The notes: generated from the sequence alone by a model not told the origin. A stretch of 64,000 nt of DNA from Corynebacterium ammoniagenes DSM 20306 (GCF_001941425.1 NZ_CP009244.1:1674001-1738000); one strand, 5' to 3'. Numbered from the stretch's first letter, positions 16,897 to 25,155 are shown. Numbers and translations are program-made.

Positions 16897-18231
16897 ATGA
16901 CTTCAATCAGCAAACCCAGCCCAAATGAAGCGGCTGAGGAAGACAAAAAGTCAAAGGGTAGTTTCGTCTACCCGGGTCTTCTACTACCTTTCGGGCTAAT
17001 CGTAGCCTGTTTTGCGGCGTGGGGTATTTCGACAGACCTAACCGCTCCAATGGTTAACGTGTTCAGTTCTGTTTTCGACATGAGTGCGTTCCAATCTGCT
17101 CTGGTTCAGTTTGCCTATTATGGCGCATACTTCCTACTGGCGATTCCTGCGGCAATGCTCAATACCCGCTTTGGTTTCAAAGGTGGCGTAGTCATCGGCA
17201 TGTCCTTGGCAGCCATTGGTGCGTTCCTCTTCTTCCCGGCCGCTGAAATCATGACATATGGAACCTTCTTACTTGCACTTTTCGTACTCGCAGGTGGTTT
17301 GTCAATTGTTGAAACCTCCGCTAACCCATTCGTTATGTCGTTGGGGCCAGAGAAAAACGCGACTCGCCGTTTGAATTTCGCCCAGGCGTTTAATCCCATC
17401 GGTTCAAACTTGGGTGTCTTAATGGCAACCCTGCTTGTCGCACCTCATATCGGTAATGCGGCAGAACGTGCATCACTGCCTGAGGCGGAAGCTCTCGCAC
17501 AAACGTCGTCCGAACTGGAACGGGTGATGGTGCCCTATATTATTTTGGGTGTTCTCTATGCAGTCCTAGCCATCTCCATCTTCTTCGTGAAAATCCCTAA
17601 GAATAAGCGGATGGAACAAACAGATTCAAATACTGTCACTAAAGGCGTGTTCCGTCGCCTGTGGAACAATGGCAACTACCGCTTTGGTGTTATTGCTCAA
17701 TTCTTTAACATCGCTGCACAAACCTGTATTTGGACATTCATTCCATTCTACGTCCAACACACTCTCGGAGCTTCCCATGAAGCTGCGGACTGGTGGCTGC
17801 AGCTCTCCCTTATCTTCTTCCTTGTCATGCGCTTTGTCATGGTCTGGCTAATGGGAAAGTTCGACAGCAAGAAGCTGCTCGTCGTTATGTGCGTACTGGG
17901 AACAGTTTTCACGATTATCGGTATTGTGTCTGGAAATGTCATTGGCGCTGTTGCCATTGCTGCTCTTTCCGGTTGCATTTCGCTCTTGTTCCCCACTATC
18001 TACGGCGTAGCGCTCAGCGGAGTTGGTGCTGACACCAAATTTGCGTCATCTGGCCTGGTCATGGCAATTGTCGGCGGCGCTATCGCTCCGATGCTTCAAG
18101 GTGCACTGACGGACGCAACTAATCCTCAGATTGGTTTCTCCTTCGTTGTCATTTGCTTCCTAGTAATCGGTGCATTTGGTATCTATTCCATCAAAAACGG
18201 TATCCATACACATGAGGACGCCAATGCTTAA
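16897..18231 (+). CDS. fucP: L-fucose:H+ symporter, MFS
   Basis: A 444-residue, 12-segment transporter of the fucose-galactose-glucose subfamily of MFS. Family features are the early Asp in WGISTDLTAP (about residue 50), the acidic residue in VETSANPFVMSLGP (about 142), and RLNFAQAFNPIGS (about 158), all matching the FucP pattern. An AAGGA site precedes the ATG. It lies 48 bases after fuconate dehydratase, and its last codons overlap the start of fucU. This identifies free L-fucose as the imported sugar, possibly released from host or milk glycans (inference). It should give no phosphorylated intermediate, in keeping with the absence of fucI and fucK here. Confidence 0.92.
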   Translation: MTSISKPSPNEAAEEDKKSKGSFVYPGLLLPFGLIVACFAAWGISTDLTAPMVNVFSSVFDMSAFQSALVQFAYYGAYFLLAIPAAMLNTRFGFKGGVVIGMSLAAIGAFLFFPAAEIMTYGTFLLALFVLAGGLSIVETSANPFVMSLGPEKNATRRLNFAQAFNPIGSNLGVLMATLLVAPHIGNAAERASLPEAEALAQTSSELERVMVPYIILGVLYAVLAISIFFVKIPKNKRMEQTDSNTVTKGVFRRLWNNGNYRFGVIAQFFNIAAQTCIWTFIPFYVQHTLGASHEAADWWLQLSLIFFLVMRFVMVWLMGKFDSKKLLVVMCVLGTVFTIIGIVSGNVIGAVAIAALSGCISLLFPTIYGVALSGVGADTKFASSGLVMAIVGGAIAPMLQGALTDATNPQIGFSFVVICFLVIGAFGIYSIKNGIHTHEDANA

Positions 18232-18646
18232 CAACATCTCTCCACTGATTTCACCTAATCTCCTCAAAGTCCTTGCAGATATGGGGCATGGGGACGAAAT
18301 TACGATCGCGGATGCTCACTACCCTGTGCAAGGCTCTGCAGAAACGGTAATCCGATTGGACGGCGTTAAGATTCCGAAGCTCTTGGATGGAATTTTGCAG
18401 CTTCTCCCGCTTGACGATTATCACGACTGGCAATACGCACTAATGCAGACTGTTGGTGACGACGAAGACCCCGTAATTTGGGAAACATACCGGGAGATAC
18501 TCGACAACCACGGGAACCATGTTCCACATACTTTCGAGCGATTCGAATTTTATGAATATGCTAGAAAGTCGTGCGCAACTGTGATTACCGGTGAAACTGC
18601 GCAGTACGGCAACATCATTTTACGCAAAGGAATTGTTACGGAATAA
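18224..18646 (+). CDS. fucU: L-fucose mutarotase
   Basis: A 140-residue FucU/RbsD-fold protein. It interconverts the alpha and beta anomers of L-fucose so that imported sugar can enter the dehydrogenase. The catalytic His lies in LADMGHGDEITIADAHYP (residues 14-31), and the C-terminal RFEFYEYARKSCATVITGE and YGNIILRKG are family signatures. The ATG at 18224 overlaps the fucP stop (ATGCTTAA) and has GAGGA 6 bases upstream, so it is translationally coupled; longer upstream starts lie wholly inside fucP. It closes the fucP operon, just ahead of a strong terminator. Confidence 0.93.
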   Translation: MLNNISPLISPNLLKVLADMGHGDEITIADAHYPVQGSAETVIRLDGVKIPKLLDGILQLLPLDDYHDWQYALMQTVGDDEDPVIWETYREILDNHGNHVPHTFERFEFYEYARKSCATVITGETAQYGNIILRKGIVTE

Positions 18647-18692
18647 TACTTGTAACTCCGTCGGTCTATCGAAACCGATTTGAAAACCTCAG

Positions 18693-18739
18693 AGAGGGAT
18701 TAAAGCGGGCTTCCTAATCACCGCTTTAATCCCTCTTTT
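18693..18739 (+). terminator. Rho-independent terminator after fucU
   Basis: A perfect 16-bp stem (18693-18708 with 18721-18736, 12-base loop) is followed by TTT. It lies 47 bases past the fucU stop and ends the fuconate dehydratase-fucP-fucU operon. Confidence 0.9.
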
Positions 18740-18870
18740 GCGCTCAGAGGCGCTATTGAAATAGAGGTATCCTGCGACAAGCTTCACTTATTTCCATTCG
18801 TGATTCCTATTTAGGTTGTTTCCGGTAAATAAGGCAGTCTTGTTAGTGCTCACGGCACCCATAACTAGCT

Positions 18871-18876
18871 TAAGAT
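18871..18876 (+). promoter_or_regulatory. -10 box giving a leaderless vanZ mRNA
   Basis: TAAGAT ends 6 bases before the vanZ ATG, and no ribosome-binding site is present. Transcription would start at or next to the A of ATG, the leaderless arrangement common in corynebacteria. Confidence 0.45.
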
Positions 18877-18882
18877 ATTTCC

Positions 18883-19473
18883 ATGAATTCCCGTGCCCGA
18901 AAACCGGTAGCCCGTATCCCAGTCTTCATTGCACTCGTGGCCTACTGCGGCATAATTATCTCGTTGACGATGCTCAAGGCTTTCTTCATGATCGGGCTTT
19001 TATGGCAGCCAGAAAACCAACGAGTTCGAGGACTGTCGTTTGTTCCGCTCAATGACTTGTGGGAATCTGCAAGCCTATTTACCCAGATCTTCGGCTACGG
19101 TGGCAATTTCGCGTTCTTTGTCCCCTTCGGGGTGCTGGCATACCTCCTGGTCGGTCGCATCGGCGCAACCACACTGATAGGTGCAGGGTTTTCTTTACTC
19201 ATCGAGGTTTCCCAGTACATTTTCCAGCTGGGCTTCAGCGATATTGATGATCTGCTTTTTAACACGCTAGGCACCGCTGCTGGTGCTTTCATTGCGTCGC
19301 TATTTGGCTCACGGGCGCAATGGGTCTGGGTAACGCTGACTGCGGTGCTCACGGTGGTATTTATTGTCTTGGTTATCTTAGGACCAAGCTTGGGCGATCC
19401 TGACCGCGTAGCCGAGGTCAATGCGTCCGGAATTCCTTATGAAAATGGCTTCTCGGGACGTAGCGGAGCGTAG
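18883..19473 (+). CDS. VanZ family membrane protein
   Basis: A 196-residue protein with about five hydrophobic segments and the VanZ core: NLVPLNDL-like FVPLNDLWESA (about residue 48), GGNFAFFVPFGVLAYLL (about 70), LIEVSQYIFQLG (about 107) and the acidic DIDDLLFNTLGTAAGAF (about 120). VanZ proteins were first linked to low-level teicoplanin resistance; most homologues, including actinobacterial ones, have no assigned role. It is a single gene, the last one before the tRNA pair. The C-terminal codons run into a GTAGCG-rich stretch, so the last few residues may not be conserved. Confidence 0.85.
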   Translation: MNSRARKPVARIPVFIALVAYCGIIISLTMLKAFFMIGLLWQPENQRVRGLSFVPLNDLWESASLFTQIFGYGGNFAFFVPFGVLAYLLVGRIGATTLIGAGFSLLIEVSQYIFQLGFSDIDDLLFNTLGTAAGAFIASLFGSRAQWVWVTLTAVLTVVFIVLVILGPSLGDPDRVAEVNASGIPYENGFSGRSGA

Positions 19474-19871
19474 CGTAGCGCACCAGAGACAAAGACTATT
19501 CGTGCCTGCCTGCAGATACCGGGCTCTTCCTAAAACGACGCAAGAAGCTTTGTGTATCGACGACAGTTCCTGGCTCTGGATTTGAGCAGTGAAGCATATT
19601 GGCGTGAATGGGGCGAGCTCCCGCGCTACCTGCAGACGCTCCCCTGCCCTCACTACTAATCGAGGGGCATCGTGACAACCACATCACTTTTCACCGGATT
19701 GCACTATGCCAAACGGAAGAATCATCCATTAGGATCCAAAGAATCTCTAAGCAACGGGCCTTTGATTATGCAGAAGCAGACGAGTCAACCTCGACTACGC
19801 CGCATGGCTAAAAGAGCTGGGCTGAGCCATATCGTCGCCTTCACCGATGTCAATCCGGAGGCCGTGAGTGC
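19474..19871. other. Intergenic stretch without a convincing gene
   Basis: About 400 bases between vanZ and the tRNA-Glu terminator. It opens with GTAGCG-type short repeats. The longest open frame (plus strand from 19672) runs straight through the terminator and into the tRNA gene, so it is unlikely to be real. I recognise no family in it. This is where conserved core synteny gives way to accessory genes. Confidence 0.5.
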
Positions 19872-19910
19872 AAGATTCCCTCCAACCAGACTTCGGTTGG
19901 AGGGAATCTT
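19872..19910 (-). terminator. Terminator after tRNA-Glu
   Basis: A perfect 16-bp hairpin (19872-19887 with 19895-19910, 7-base loop) begins 6 bases after the 3' end of tRNA-Glu. It would end the tRNA transcript and could act in both directions: the plus-strand side is followed by ATTTG. Confidence 0.85.
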
Positions 19911-19915
19911 ATTTG

Positions 19916-19988
19916 TACCCCGTACGGGATTTGAACCCGTGTTACCGCCGTGAGAGGGCGGCGTCCTAGGCCGCTAGACGAACGGGGC
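19916..19988 (-). tRNA. tRNA-Glu(CTC)
   Basis: 73 bases fold into a full cloverleaf. The anticodon loop CTCTCAC carries anticodon CTC on a CCGCC/GGCGG stem. The T arm has GGTTCGAATCC, and the acceptor arm is GCCCCGT/ACGGGGT with discriminator A. The first acceptor pair is a G-T wobble. CCA is not encoded. It is 41 bases downstream of tRNA-Gln on the same strand. Confidence 0.97.
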
Positions 19989-20029
19989 ATTAGGACGTGA
20001 CTGCGCTAATTTCTTAGCAGTAATCACTG

Positions 20030-20101
20030 CTGGCCTACCAGGACTCGAACCTAGAACGACGGTACCAGAAACCGCTGTGTTGCCAATTACACCATAGGCC
20101 A
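20030..20101 (-). tRNA. tRNA-Gln(CTG)
   Basis: 72 bases with acceptor arm TGGCCTA/TAGGCCA, discriminator G and anticodon loop TTCTGGT (anticodon CTG). The T1-A72 pair and G73 are usual for tRNA-Gln. It lies between gltX and tRNA-Glu in the same orientation. In organisms without glutaminyl-tRNA synthetase this tRNA is charged with Glu by GltX and then amidated by GatCAB, all of which are in this window. Confidence 0.97.
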
Positions 20102-20263
20102 TCATTGCGTACAGACTCGGCGTTCACCGCTCTGTGCAACGGTTTATTACTATATCCACTTCGCCAGACTTAGCCAAATCCCCAGCACAACGCGGTTTTC
20201 ATTGTTGTAATTCGCAGCGTACTGAGGATTTCATCAAGCCCTATTGGTTAGTGCGGGCGAAAG

Positions 20264-21760
20264 TTACTCGGCGGGCTGCTCAGCAACCTGGAAAGGCGTC
20301 ACAGCACGCGCGGCATTCAGACGTGCCAAGGTGGATTCCTTGCCAAGTAGGTCCATGGACTCAAACAAAGGTGGGGAGATAGCAGCGCCGGATACGGCAA
20401 CACGTAGTGCGCCGTAGGCCTTGCGTGGTTTGAGCTCTAGGTCCTCGATGAGTGCCTTAGTCAGGGCAGCTTCGATATTCGGGGTATTCCACTCCTTAAT
20501 AGCTTCTAGGGCGGTAATACCGGCCTCTAGTGGCTCAACCGCGTCTTCTTTGAGGTTCTTCTTCGCGGACTTTTCATCCTGGGTCAGCTCTTCGTCGGGG
20601 GTGACGAGGAACTTGAGGAGATCGTAGGCATCGGAAAGCACCTTGATGCGTGTTTGTACCAAGTCTGCTGCGATAGCGAACTTCTCACCGTCGTAATCGA
20701 CTGGGAAATCTGTGTACTCGGTCAGGTAGTTGCGCAGGCGGAAGGCGAACTCTTCTGGGTCGAGCAAACGGATGTGGTCGGCGTTGATAGCTTCCAGCTT
20801 CTTCTGGTCAAAGCGTGCAGGGTTACCCAGCACGTCCTTGATGTCGAAGTTGGCGACCAGGTCATCGATGGAGAAGATATCTTCATCAGCAGACAGCGAC
20901 CAGCCCAACAGTGAGAGGTAGTTGAGCATGCCCTCCGGGATGATGCCGTTATCGCGGTGGTTGAACAGGTTGGACTGTGGGTCGCGCTTGGACAGCTTCT
21001 TATTGCCCTCCCCCATAACAAATGGCAGGTGCGCAAATTCTGGGGTGAAGTCGGTAATGCCAATCTGCTTGAGCGCTTCGTACATCGCTAGCTGACGTGG
21101 GGTGGACGACAGCAAGTCTTCACCGCGCAGGACGTGGGTGATTTGCATCAGCGCGTCATCGACGGGGTTGACCAAGGTGTACAGCGGTGCGCCGTTGGAG
21201 CGTGCCACGACGTAGTCTGGCTGCGTTTCTGCTTTGAAGGTCATCTCACCGCGGACCAAGTCATTCCAGGACCAATCCTGCTGTGGCATGCGCAAGCGCC
21301 AGACTGGCTTGCGGCCTTCTGCCTCGAATGCGGCAACCTGCTCATCGGTGAGCTCGCGGTCGTAGTTGTCATAGCCCAGCTTCGGATCGCGTCCTGCTGC
21401 CTTATGTCGTTCTTCTACTTCTTCTGCGGTGGAATACGCCGGGTAGACCAACCCAGCTTCTTTAAGCTTGGCCAAGACGTCCGCGTAGATGTCCATGCGC
21501 TGCGATTGACGGTACGGCTCGTGTGGGCCGCCGGCGTCTACACCTTCATCCCAGCCCAGACCCAACCAGGTCAAGGAATCCAGGATGGCCTGATAAGACT
21601 CTTCCGAGTCACGAGCGGCATCAGTATCTTCAATACGGAAAATCAGCTTTCCGCCAGTGTGTCGTGCATAAGCCCAATTGAAAAGAGCAGTTCGCACCAT
21701 ACCAACGTGCGGAGTACCAGTGGGCGACGGGCAAAAGCGTACGCGTACTTCTTGAGTCAT
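20264..21760 (-). CDS. gltX: Glutamyl-tRNA synthetase
   Basis: A 498-residue class I synthetase. The HIGH-type motif is in [19 protein letters not shown] (residues 9-27) and the KLSKR motif in [12 protein letters not shown] (about residue 255). The C-terminal anticodon-binding domain follows from about residue 320. It attaches Glu to tRNA-Glu and, where GatCAB is used, also to tRNA-Gln (the non-discriminating type; inferred from the presence of gatA, gatB and gatC). The two cognate tRNA genes lie directly downstream on the same strand, so a joint transcript is possible. It marks the edge of the region syntenic with C. glutamicum. Confidence 0.97.
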   Translation of the reverse strand: MTQEVRVRFCPSPTGTPHVGMVRTALFNWAYARHTGGKLIFRIEDTDAARDSEESYQAILDSLTWLGLGWDEGVDAGGPHEPYRQSQRMDIYADVLAKLKEAGLVYPAYSTAEEVEERHKAAGRDPKLGYDNYDRELTDEQVAAFEAEGRKPVWRLRMPQQDWSWNDLVRGEMTFKAETQPDYVVARSNGAPLYTLVNPVDDALMQITHVLRGEDLLSSTPRQLAMYEALKQIGITDFTPEFAHLPFVMGEGNKKLSKRDPQSNLFNHRDNGIIPEGMLNYLSLLGWSLSADEDIFSIDDLVANFDIKDVLGNPARFDQKKLEAINADHIRLLDPEEFAFRLRNYLTEYTDFPVDYDGEKFAIAADLVQTRIKVLSDAYDLLKFLVTPDEELTQDEKSAKKNLKEDAVEPLEAGITALEAIKEWNTPNIEAALTKALIEDLELKPRKAYGALRVAVSGAAISPPLFESMDLLGKESTLARLNAARAVTPFQVAEQPAE

Positions 21761-21883
21761 ACCGACAATGTTAGACCACCTGGACTGCCTGCCTCCACAA
21801 TGGGGAATAGCTTTTAAACCCAGCTTTCCTTTCCCGGTTGCGATGTGATTGCCCCGATGGCCCGCTATTTAATGGACGTAATT

Positions 21884-21897
21884 TTATTAGTTAATAA
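21884..21897. promoter_or_regulatory. Short AT palindrome in gltX/isochorismate synthase gap
   Basis: The inverted repeat TTATTA-GT-TAATAA lies in the divergent gap between gltX and the isochorismate synthase gene, 24 bases before the latter's ATG. It could be a regulator site or part of the promoter. Its regulator is unknown. Confidence 0.25.
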
Positions 21898-21920
21898 CCC
21901 ACGAAGTATTGTGGTTGGAT

Positions 21921-23030
21921 ATGTGTGCCCAACGCCCTATAACCGCGCCTGATTTCCTGTTGTCCCGTGCAACAGGTTCTGTGCGTACCCAGGGTTCGGT
22001 CAACACCTACACCGATGTCGATAAAGCCATCGATGATATTGAGGCACAGCGCGTAGAAATGGTGGTCGGCGCACTCCCTTTTGACCTGGATAAACCAGCC
22101 GCACTAACCGTGCCCAAAACAATTGTGCGCGAGCCTGCTGCATTGGAACCACCTGCATATTTCCGCATGCAGAACCTCAGCTCCGAGGTCTCTGGTGTAG
22201 ATCCCGATCCACATGAGCACCTGCGTCGGGTGGAAGCTGCCGTAGGCACCATTAACGCTTCGCGTTTGGAAAAGGTTGTCCTGGCCCGCGCCGTGGATAT
22301 CGAATTCAATGGCCCAGTCGACCCGTTGCTGGTCGCAGCGCGCCTGATCGATCTGTCGAATCACCGCGATGGCTTTGCTGCCGATCTCACCCCCGCGGGC
22401 TATGACGGTGCGATGCTCGTTGGCGCATCCCCAGAAGTCCTGGTGAAAAAGAAGGGCAATGTCGTCAGCGCTTATCCCCTAGCCGGCTCCGCCGCGCGCA
22501 GTGCGGATCCGGAAGAAGACCGTCTCGCTGGCGAGCGTTTGCTGGCATCAGATAAAGACTTGCGCGAGCACGCCTTTGTCGTCGACCACCTGGCCGAAAT
22601 CCTCGCGCCGATGTGCGATACCTTCTACGCGCCTAATACTCCGCAATTGGTGAAAACCAATGAGATGTGGCACTTAGGCACACCTATTTCCGGCACCTTA
22701 AAAAAGCCCACCACTGCCCTAGAGCTTGCTGTTCGCTGCCACCCCACACCTGCCATCTGCGGCACCCCAACTGCTGCCGCAAAGTCTCTGATTTGCACCG
22801 CTGAAACCGACCGCGGTTTCTACTCCGGTGCCGTCGGCTGGTGCGACGCCTCTGGCGATGGTGAGTACATGGTTGCCATCCGCTGCGCAGAAGTCGCCGG
22901 AGACGGCCTGACTGCCCGCGCCTGGGCCGGCGGCGGCATCGTCGAGGACTCCGACCCCGAAGAAGAACTGGCAGAGACCACGGCGAAGCTGCAGACAATT
23001 GTGCGCGCCATGGGCATTCAGAATCTTTAA
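21921..23030 (+). CDS. Isochorismate synthase (chorismate-binding family)
   Basis: A 369-residue chorismate-utilising enzyme. The family core is complete: LEKVVLARAVD (about residue 117), VGASPEVLV (about 172), YPLAGSAARS (about 190), then HPTPAICGTPTAAA (about 275) and GAVGWCD...GEYMVAIRCAEV. The HPTPAVCG-type block favours the EntC/DhbC/MenF isochorismate synthases over anthranilate or aminodeoxychorismate synthases. Isochorismate could go to menaquinone or, less likely without neighbours, to a siderophore. I chose the ATG at 21921; an upstream in-frame TTG is less likely. It is divergent from gltX. No menD or siderophore gene is adjacent. Confidence 0.85.
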   Translation: MCAQRPITAPDFLLSRATGSVRTQGSVNTYTDVDKAIDDIEAQRVEMVVGALPFDLDKPAALTVPKTIVREPAALEPPAYFRMQNLSSEVSGVDPDPHEHLRRVEAAVGTINASRLEKVVLARAVDIEFNGPVDPLLVAARLIDLSNHRDGFAADLTPAGYDGAMLVGASPEVLVKKKGNVVSAYPLAGSAARSADPEEDRLAGERLLASDKDLREHAFVVDHLAEILAPMCDTFYAPNTPQLVKTNEMWHLGTPISGTLKKPTTALELAVRCHPTPAICGTPTAAAKSLICTAETDRGFYSGAVGWCDASGDGEYMVAIRCAEVAGDGLTARAWAGGGIVEDSDPEEELAETTAKLQTIVRAMGIQNL

Positions 23031-23238
23031 GCCAGTAATCCAATAAAATTGAGAAGCCCAAAGTTGCCTTAGGTTCTCCCGCGAACCAGGCCAAGTCCGA
23101 GCCCAGGTTCTCAAGTTCGCTCGTTCCCCAACGAGCAATGTCCGCGCCTTCAATACCGAATGATGATTCGGTCTCATTGGGCAATATTCGTTGGAACCAA
23201 TAATCACTCCTATTGTCCCACTCATCTGCGCGTGTTAC

Positions 23239-23267
23239 ATTAAACATGTTCACTGAACGCGTTTAAT
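23239..23267. promoter_or_regulatory. Nested palindrome, probable TetR operator
   Basis: A 29-base, two-level palindrome lies 25 bases before the TetR start. The outer arms ATTAAAC/GTTTAAT are perfect, and the inner core GTTCA-C-TGAAC is perfect, separated by two mismatched bases on each side. Size, symmetry and position fit autoregulation by the adjacent TetR protein. Confidence 0.6.
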
Positions 23268-23292
23268 TAATACTTCCACAAGGATGTGGCTA

Positions 23293-23886
23293 ATGATCAC
23301 CAATCGCGCCAAACTCAAACAGCAGACGCAAACACGCGTTATCGACGCAGCAACAACTCTTTTTCACGAGCTCGGGTTTGCGTCCACCACTATCCGCGAT
23401 ATCGCAGAGAAGGCCGGTGTGAGCGCAGGAACCGTCATCGGAGTCGGCGATAAGAATGCGTTACTGGTCAAAGTCTTTGATGATCTCATCGCCCAGGTAC
23501 ACACTGAGCGCGAGCAAATCTCCGTTGCCAGTGACAACACCGCGGACTCGTGTGTCTCGCGACTCGAGCGACTAGTGGAGCCGTTTATCAGTATCTTCAC
23601 CACTAATCTCTCACTGTCACGATCCTATGCCGCAATTTTGGTTATGGGAACGCATCCCTCAGCCCTGTTTACAGAACTAGCAGGCCAACTAATAGGTGAA
23701 TTTAGTACAGCAATTACCGCCGGCAACTGCACAGACCGCAAAAATGCCGAAGCTCAATCACGAGCCCTATATTCAGCATACGTCGGCGCCTTATTTACCT
23801 GGTCTGCGTCCGGCTTTACTGATGAGAATCAGCTGCGCACTTCCGTCCACAACGTTTTCACAGCCATCTGCACTTGCAGGGAGTAA
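23293..23886 (+). CDS. TetR family transcriptional regulator
   Basis: A repressor of about 197 residues. The N-terminal helix-turn-helix is DIAEKAGVSAGTVIGVGDKN (about residues 36-55), after the usual ARTLFHELGF-like helix TTLFHELGFASTTIR. The recognition helix has VIGVGDK where most members have LYYHFKSK, so it is a divergent branch. The C-terminal domain (60-197) would bind an unknown ligand. I prefer the ATG at 23293, with AAGGA 8 bases upstream; an ATG at 23284 sits on top of that site. It is followed at once by a DoxX-like gene and preceded by a palindromic operator, which together suggest an autorepressed two-gene unit. Confidence 0.85.
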   Translation: MITNRAKLKQQTQTRVIDAATTLFHELGFASTTIRDIAEKAGVSAGTVIGVGDKNALLVKVFDDLIAQVHTEREQISVASDNTADSCVSRLERLVEPFISIFTTNLSLSRSYAAILVMGTHPSALFTELAGQLIGEFSTAITAGNCTDRKNAEAQSRALYSAYVGALFTWSASGFTDENQLRTSVHNVFTAICTCRE

Positions 23887-23890
23887 AATA

Positions 23891-24250
23891 ATGTCTCTTA
23901 TTCCAGAACCATGGTGGCCGGTAGCACTGTTAGCTATTGTTCTTACCGGCGATATCGCAATGTCCATCCTTCCCATGAAGTTCATCCGAGATTGTCTTGA
24001 AGGAGTCAATTTCCCACGCGAGTGGTGGTGGACATTGCTCGTTATCAAGTCCTTGACTGTTGTTGGCTTAGTTGCCGGCATCTGGATTCCCGGAATCGCA
24101 CTGGCTGCGACGATTGGTGTCATCGTCTACTTTACATGTGCGTCCTATGCTCACATTCGTGAACGTTTTACTGGCCAGGAATTTTGGCTCAACTGCCTGG
24201 GCATGCTCGCATTGTCCATTATTGTCCTAGGGCTATCCTTTATCTTCTAG
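23891..24250 (+). CDS. DoxX-like four-helix membrane protein
   Basis: A 119-residue protein with four hydrophobic segments, as in the DoxX-like (DoxX_2/3) family. A longer upstream frame overlaps the TetR gene; the ATG at 23891, four bases after the TetR stop, begins a compact membrane protein (SLIPEPWWPVALLAIVLTG). DoxX relatives are linked to quinone or thiol redox processes, but the small stand-alone ones are mostly uncharacterised. Coupling to the TetR gene suggests it is the main regulated target. Confidence 0.7.
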   Translation: MSLIPEPWWPVALLAIVLTGDIAMSILPMKFIRDCLEGVNFPREWWWTLLVIKSLTVVGLVAGIWIPGIALAATIGVIVYFTCASYAHIRERFTGQEFWLNCLGMLALSIIVLGLSFIF

Positions 24251-24342
24251 CGGTCAGGCTCCCCCAACCAAGAAAAGCCCCTGGCCATGACCGCCACTAC
24301 GATGTGGGGTGCTAGCCAGGGGTGCGAAATGCAGGTTAGAGA

Positions 24343-25155
24343 CTAAGCATTCTCAATTGGGTTGGCCAGGATGCCGACCTTGGGGATTTCAATCTCAATG
24401 CGGTCGCCGTTGTACATCGGCGCGGTGCCTGCTGGGGAGCCGGTGGTGATGACATCGCCAGGCAAAAGCGTCATGGACTGGGAGATTTCGGCGAGGATGC
24501 CACCCATTTTGACGATCATCTGATTGGTGTTGGAATCTTGCTTCTGCTCGCGCTGGCCCTCGTGGGTCAGGTAAGCGTTGATCGGGTGATCATCAAGATC
24601 CAAAGCGTCCAGGTCGGTCTGAATCCACGGGCCGAGTGGGCAGAAAGAGTCAATGCCCTTGGCACGTGCCCACTGGCCGTCCTGGAATTGCAGGTCACGG
24701 GAAGAGACGTCATTGCAGATGGTAAAGCCTAAGACGTGGTCTTTCCAGTTGTTCGGGTCAATGTTTTTAGACACCTTGGAAATGACAACGGCCAGCTCAC
24801 CTTCGAATTCCACGCGGGTGGCAAACTCAGGAATCTTAATGGGTGCCTCGGGACCGATCACTGCGGTCGAGGGCTTGATAAAGATGGTGGGTGGCAGGTG
24901 CTCTGCTGATTCTTTGAAGACTTCCGCGACGTGGTCGGCGTAGTTGCGGCCCAGTGCCACAACCTTGGTCGGCAATGAGGGCGCCAGAAGGCGTACCTCG
25001 TTGAGCTTCCACTCACGCCCGGTGGGTTCCGGGGTGGTGTATGGAGTGCCAGCGATTTCTTTGGCTACGAGCTTATCGCTTCGTGGGTCGTCGCTGTCGC
25101 CTTCAATGATGGCAAAGCAGATTCCGTCGGGGTGTGCAATTCGTCCTAAACGCAT
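24343..25155 (-). CDS. odx: Fumarylacetoacetate hydrolase-family protein, oxaloacetate decarboxylase (Odx) homologue
   Basis: A 270-residue FAH-superfamily enzyme. The fold signature is complete: VVALGRNYADHVAE (about residue 66), the metal ligands in EFEGELAVVI (about 113), and GFTICNDVSSRDLQ...QWARAKGIDSFCPLGPWI (about 145-180), ending GDVITTGSPAGT. In C. glutamicum the syntenic gene next to gltX and a dnaQ-like gene encodes the soluble oxaloacetate decarboxylase Odx (recalled knowledge), which converts oxaloacetate to pyruvate and CO2. The gene order here is the same, so I transfer the name. Close relatives in the fold hydrolyse acylpyruvates, which remains an alternative activity. Confidence 0.8.
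   Translation of the reverse strand: MRLGRIAHPDGICFAIIEGDSDDPRSDKLVAKEIAGTPYTTPEPTGREWKLNEVRLLAPSLPTKVVALGRNYADHVAEVFKESAEHLPPTIFIKPSTAVIGPEAPIKIPEFATRVEFEGELAVVISKVSKNIDPNNWKDHVLGFTICNDVSSRDLQFQDGQWARAKGIDSFCPLGPWIQTDLDALDLDDHPINAYLTHEGQREQKQDSNTNQMIVKMGGILAEISQSMTLLPGDVITTGSPAGTAPMYNGDRIEIEIPKVGILANPIENA

Noticed and set aside
19672..19953. 93-codon plus-strand frame between vanZ and the tRNAs
   Set aside because: It runs through a terminator hairpin and into the tRNA-Glu gene, and has no recognisable homology.
24343..25155. Assignment as a fumarylacetoacetase for tyrosine breakdown
   Set aside because: No homogentisate or tyrosine genes are near, and the gene order equals the C. glutamicum odx locus, so the decarboxylase reading is better.
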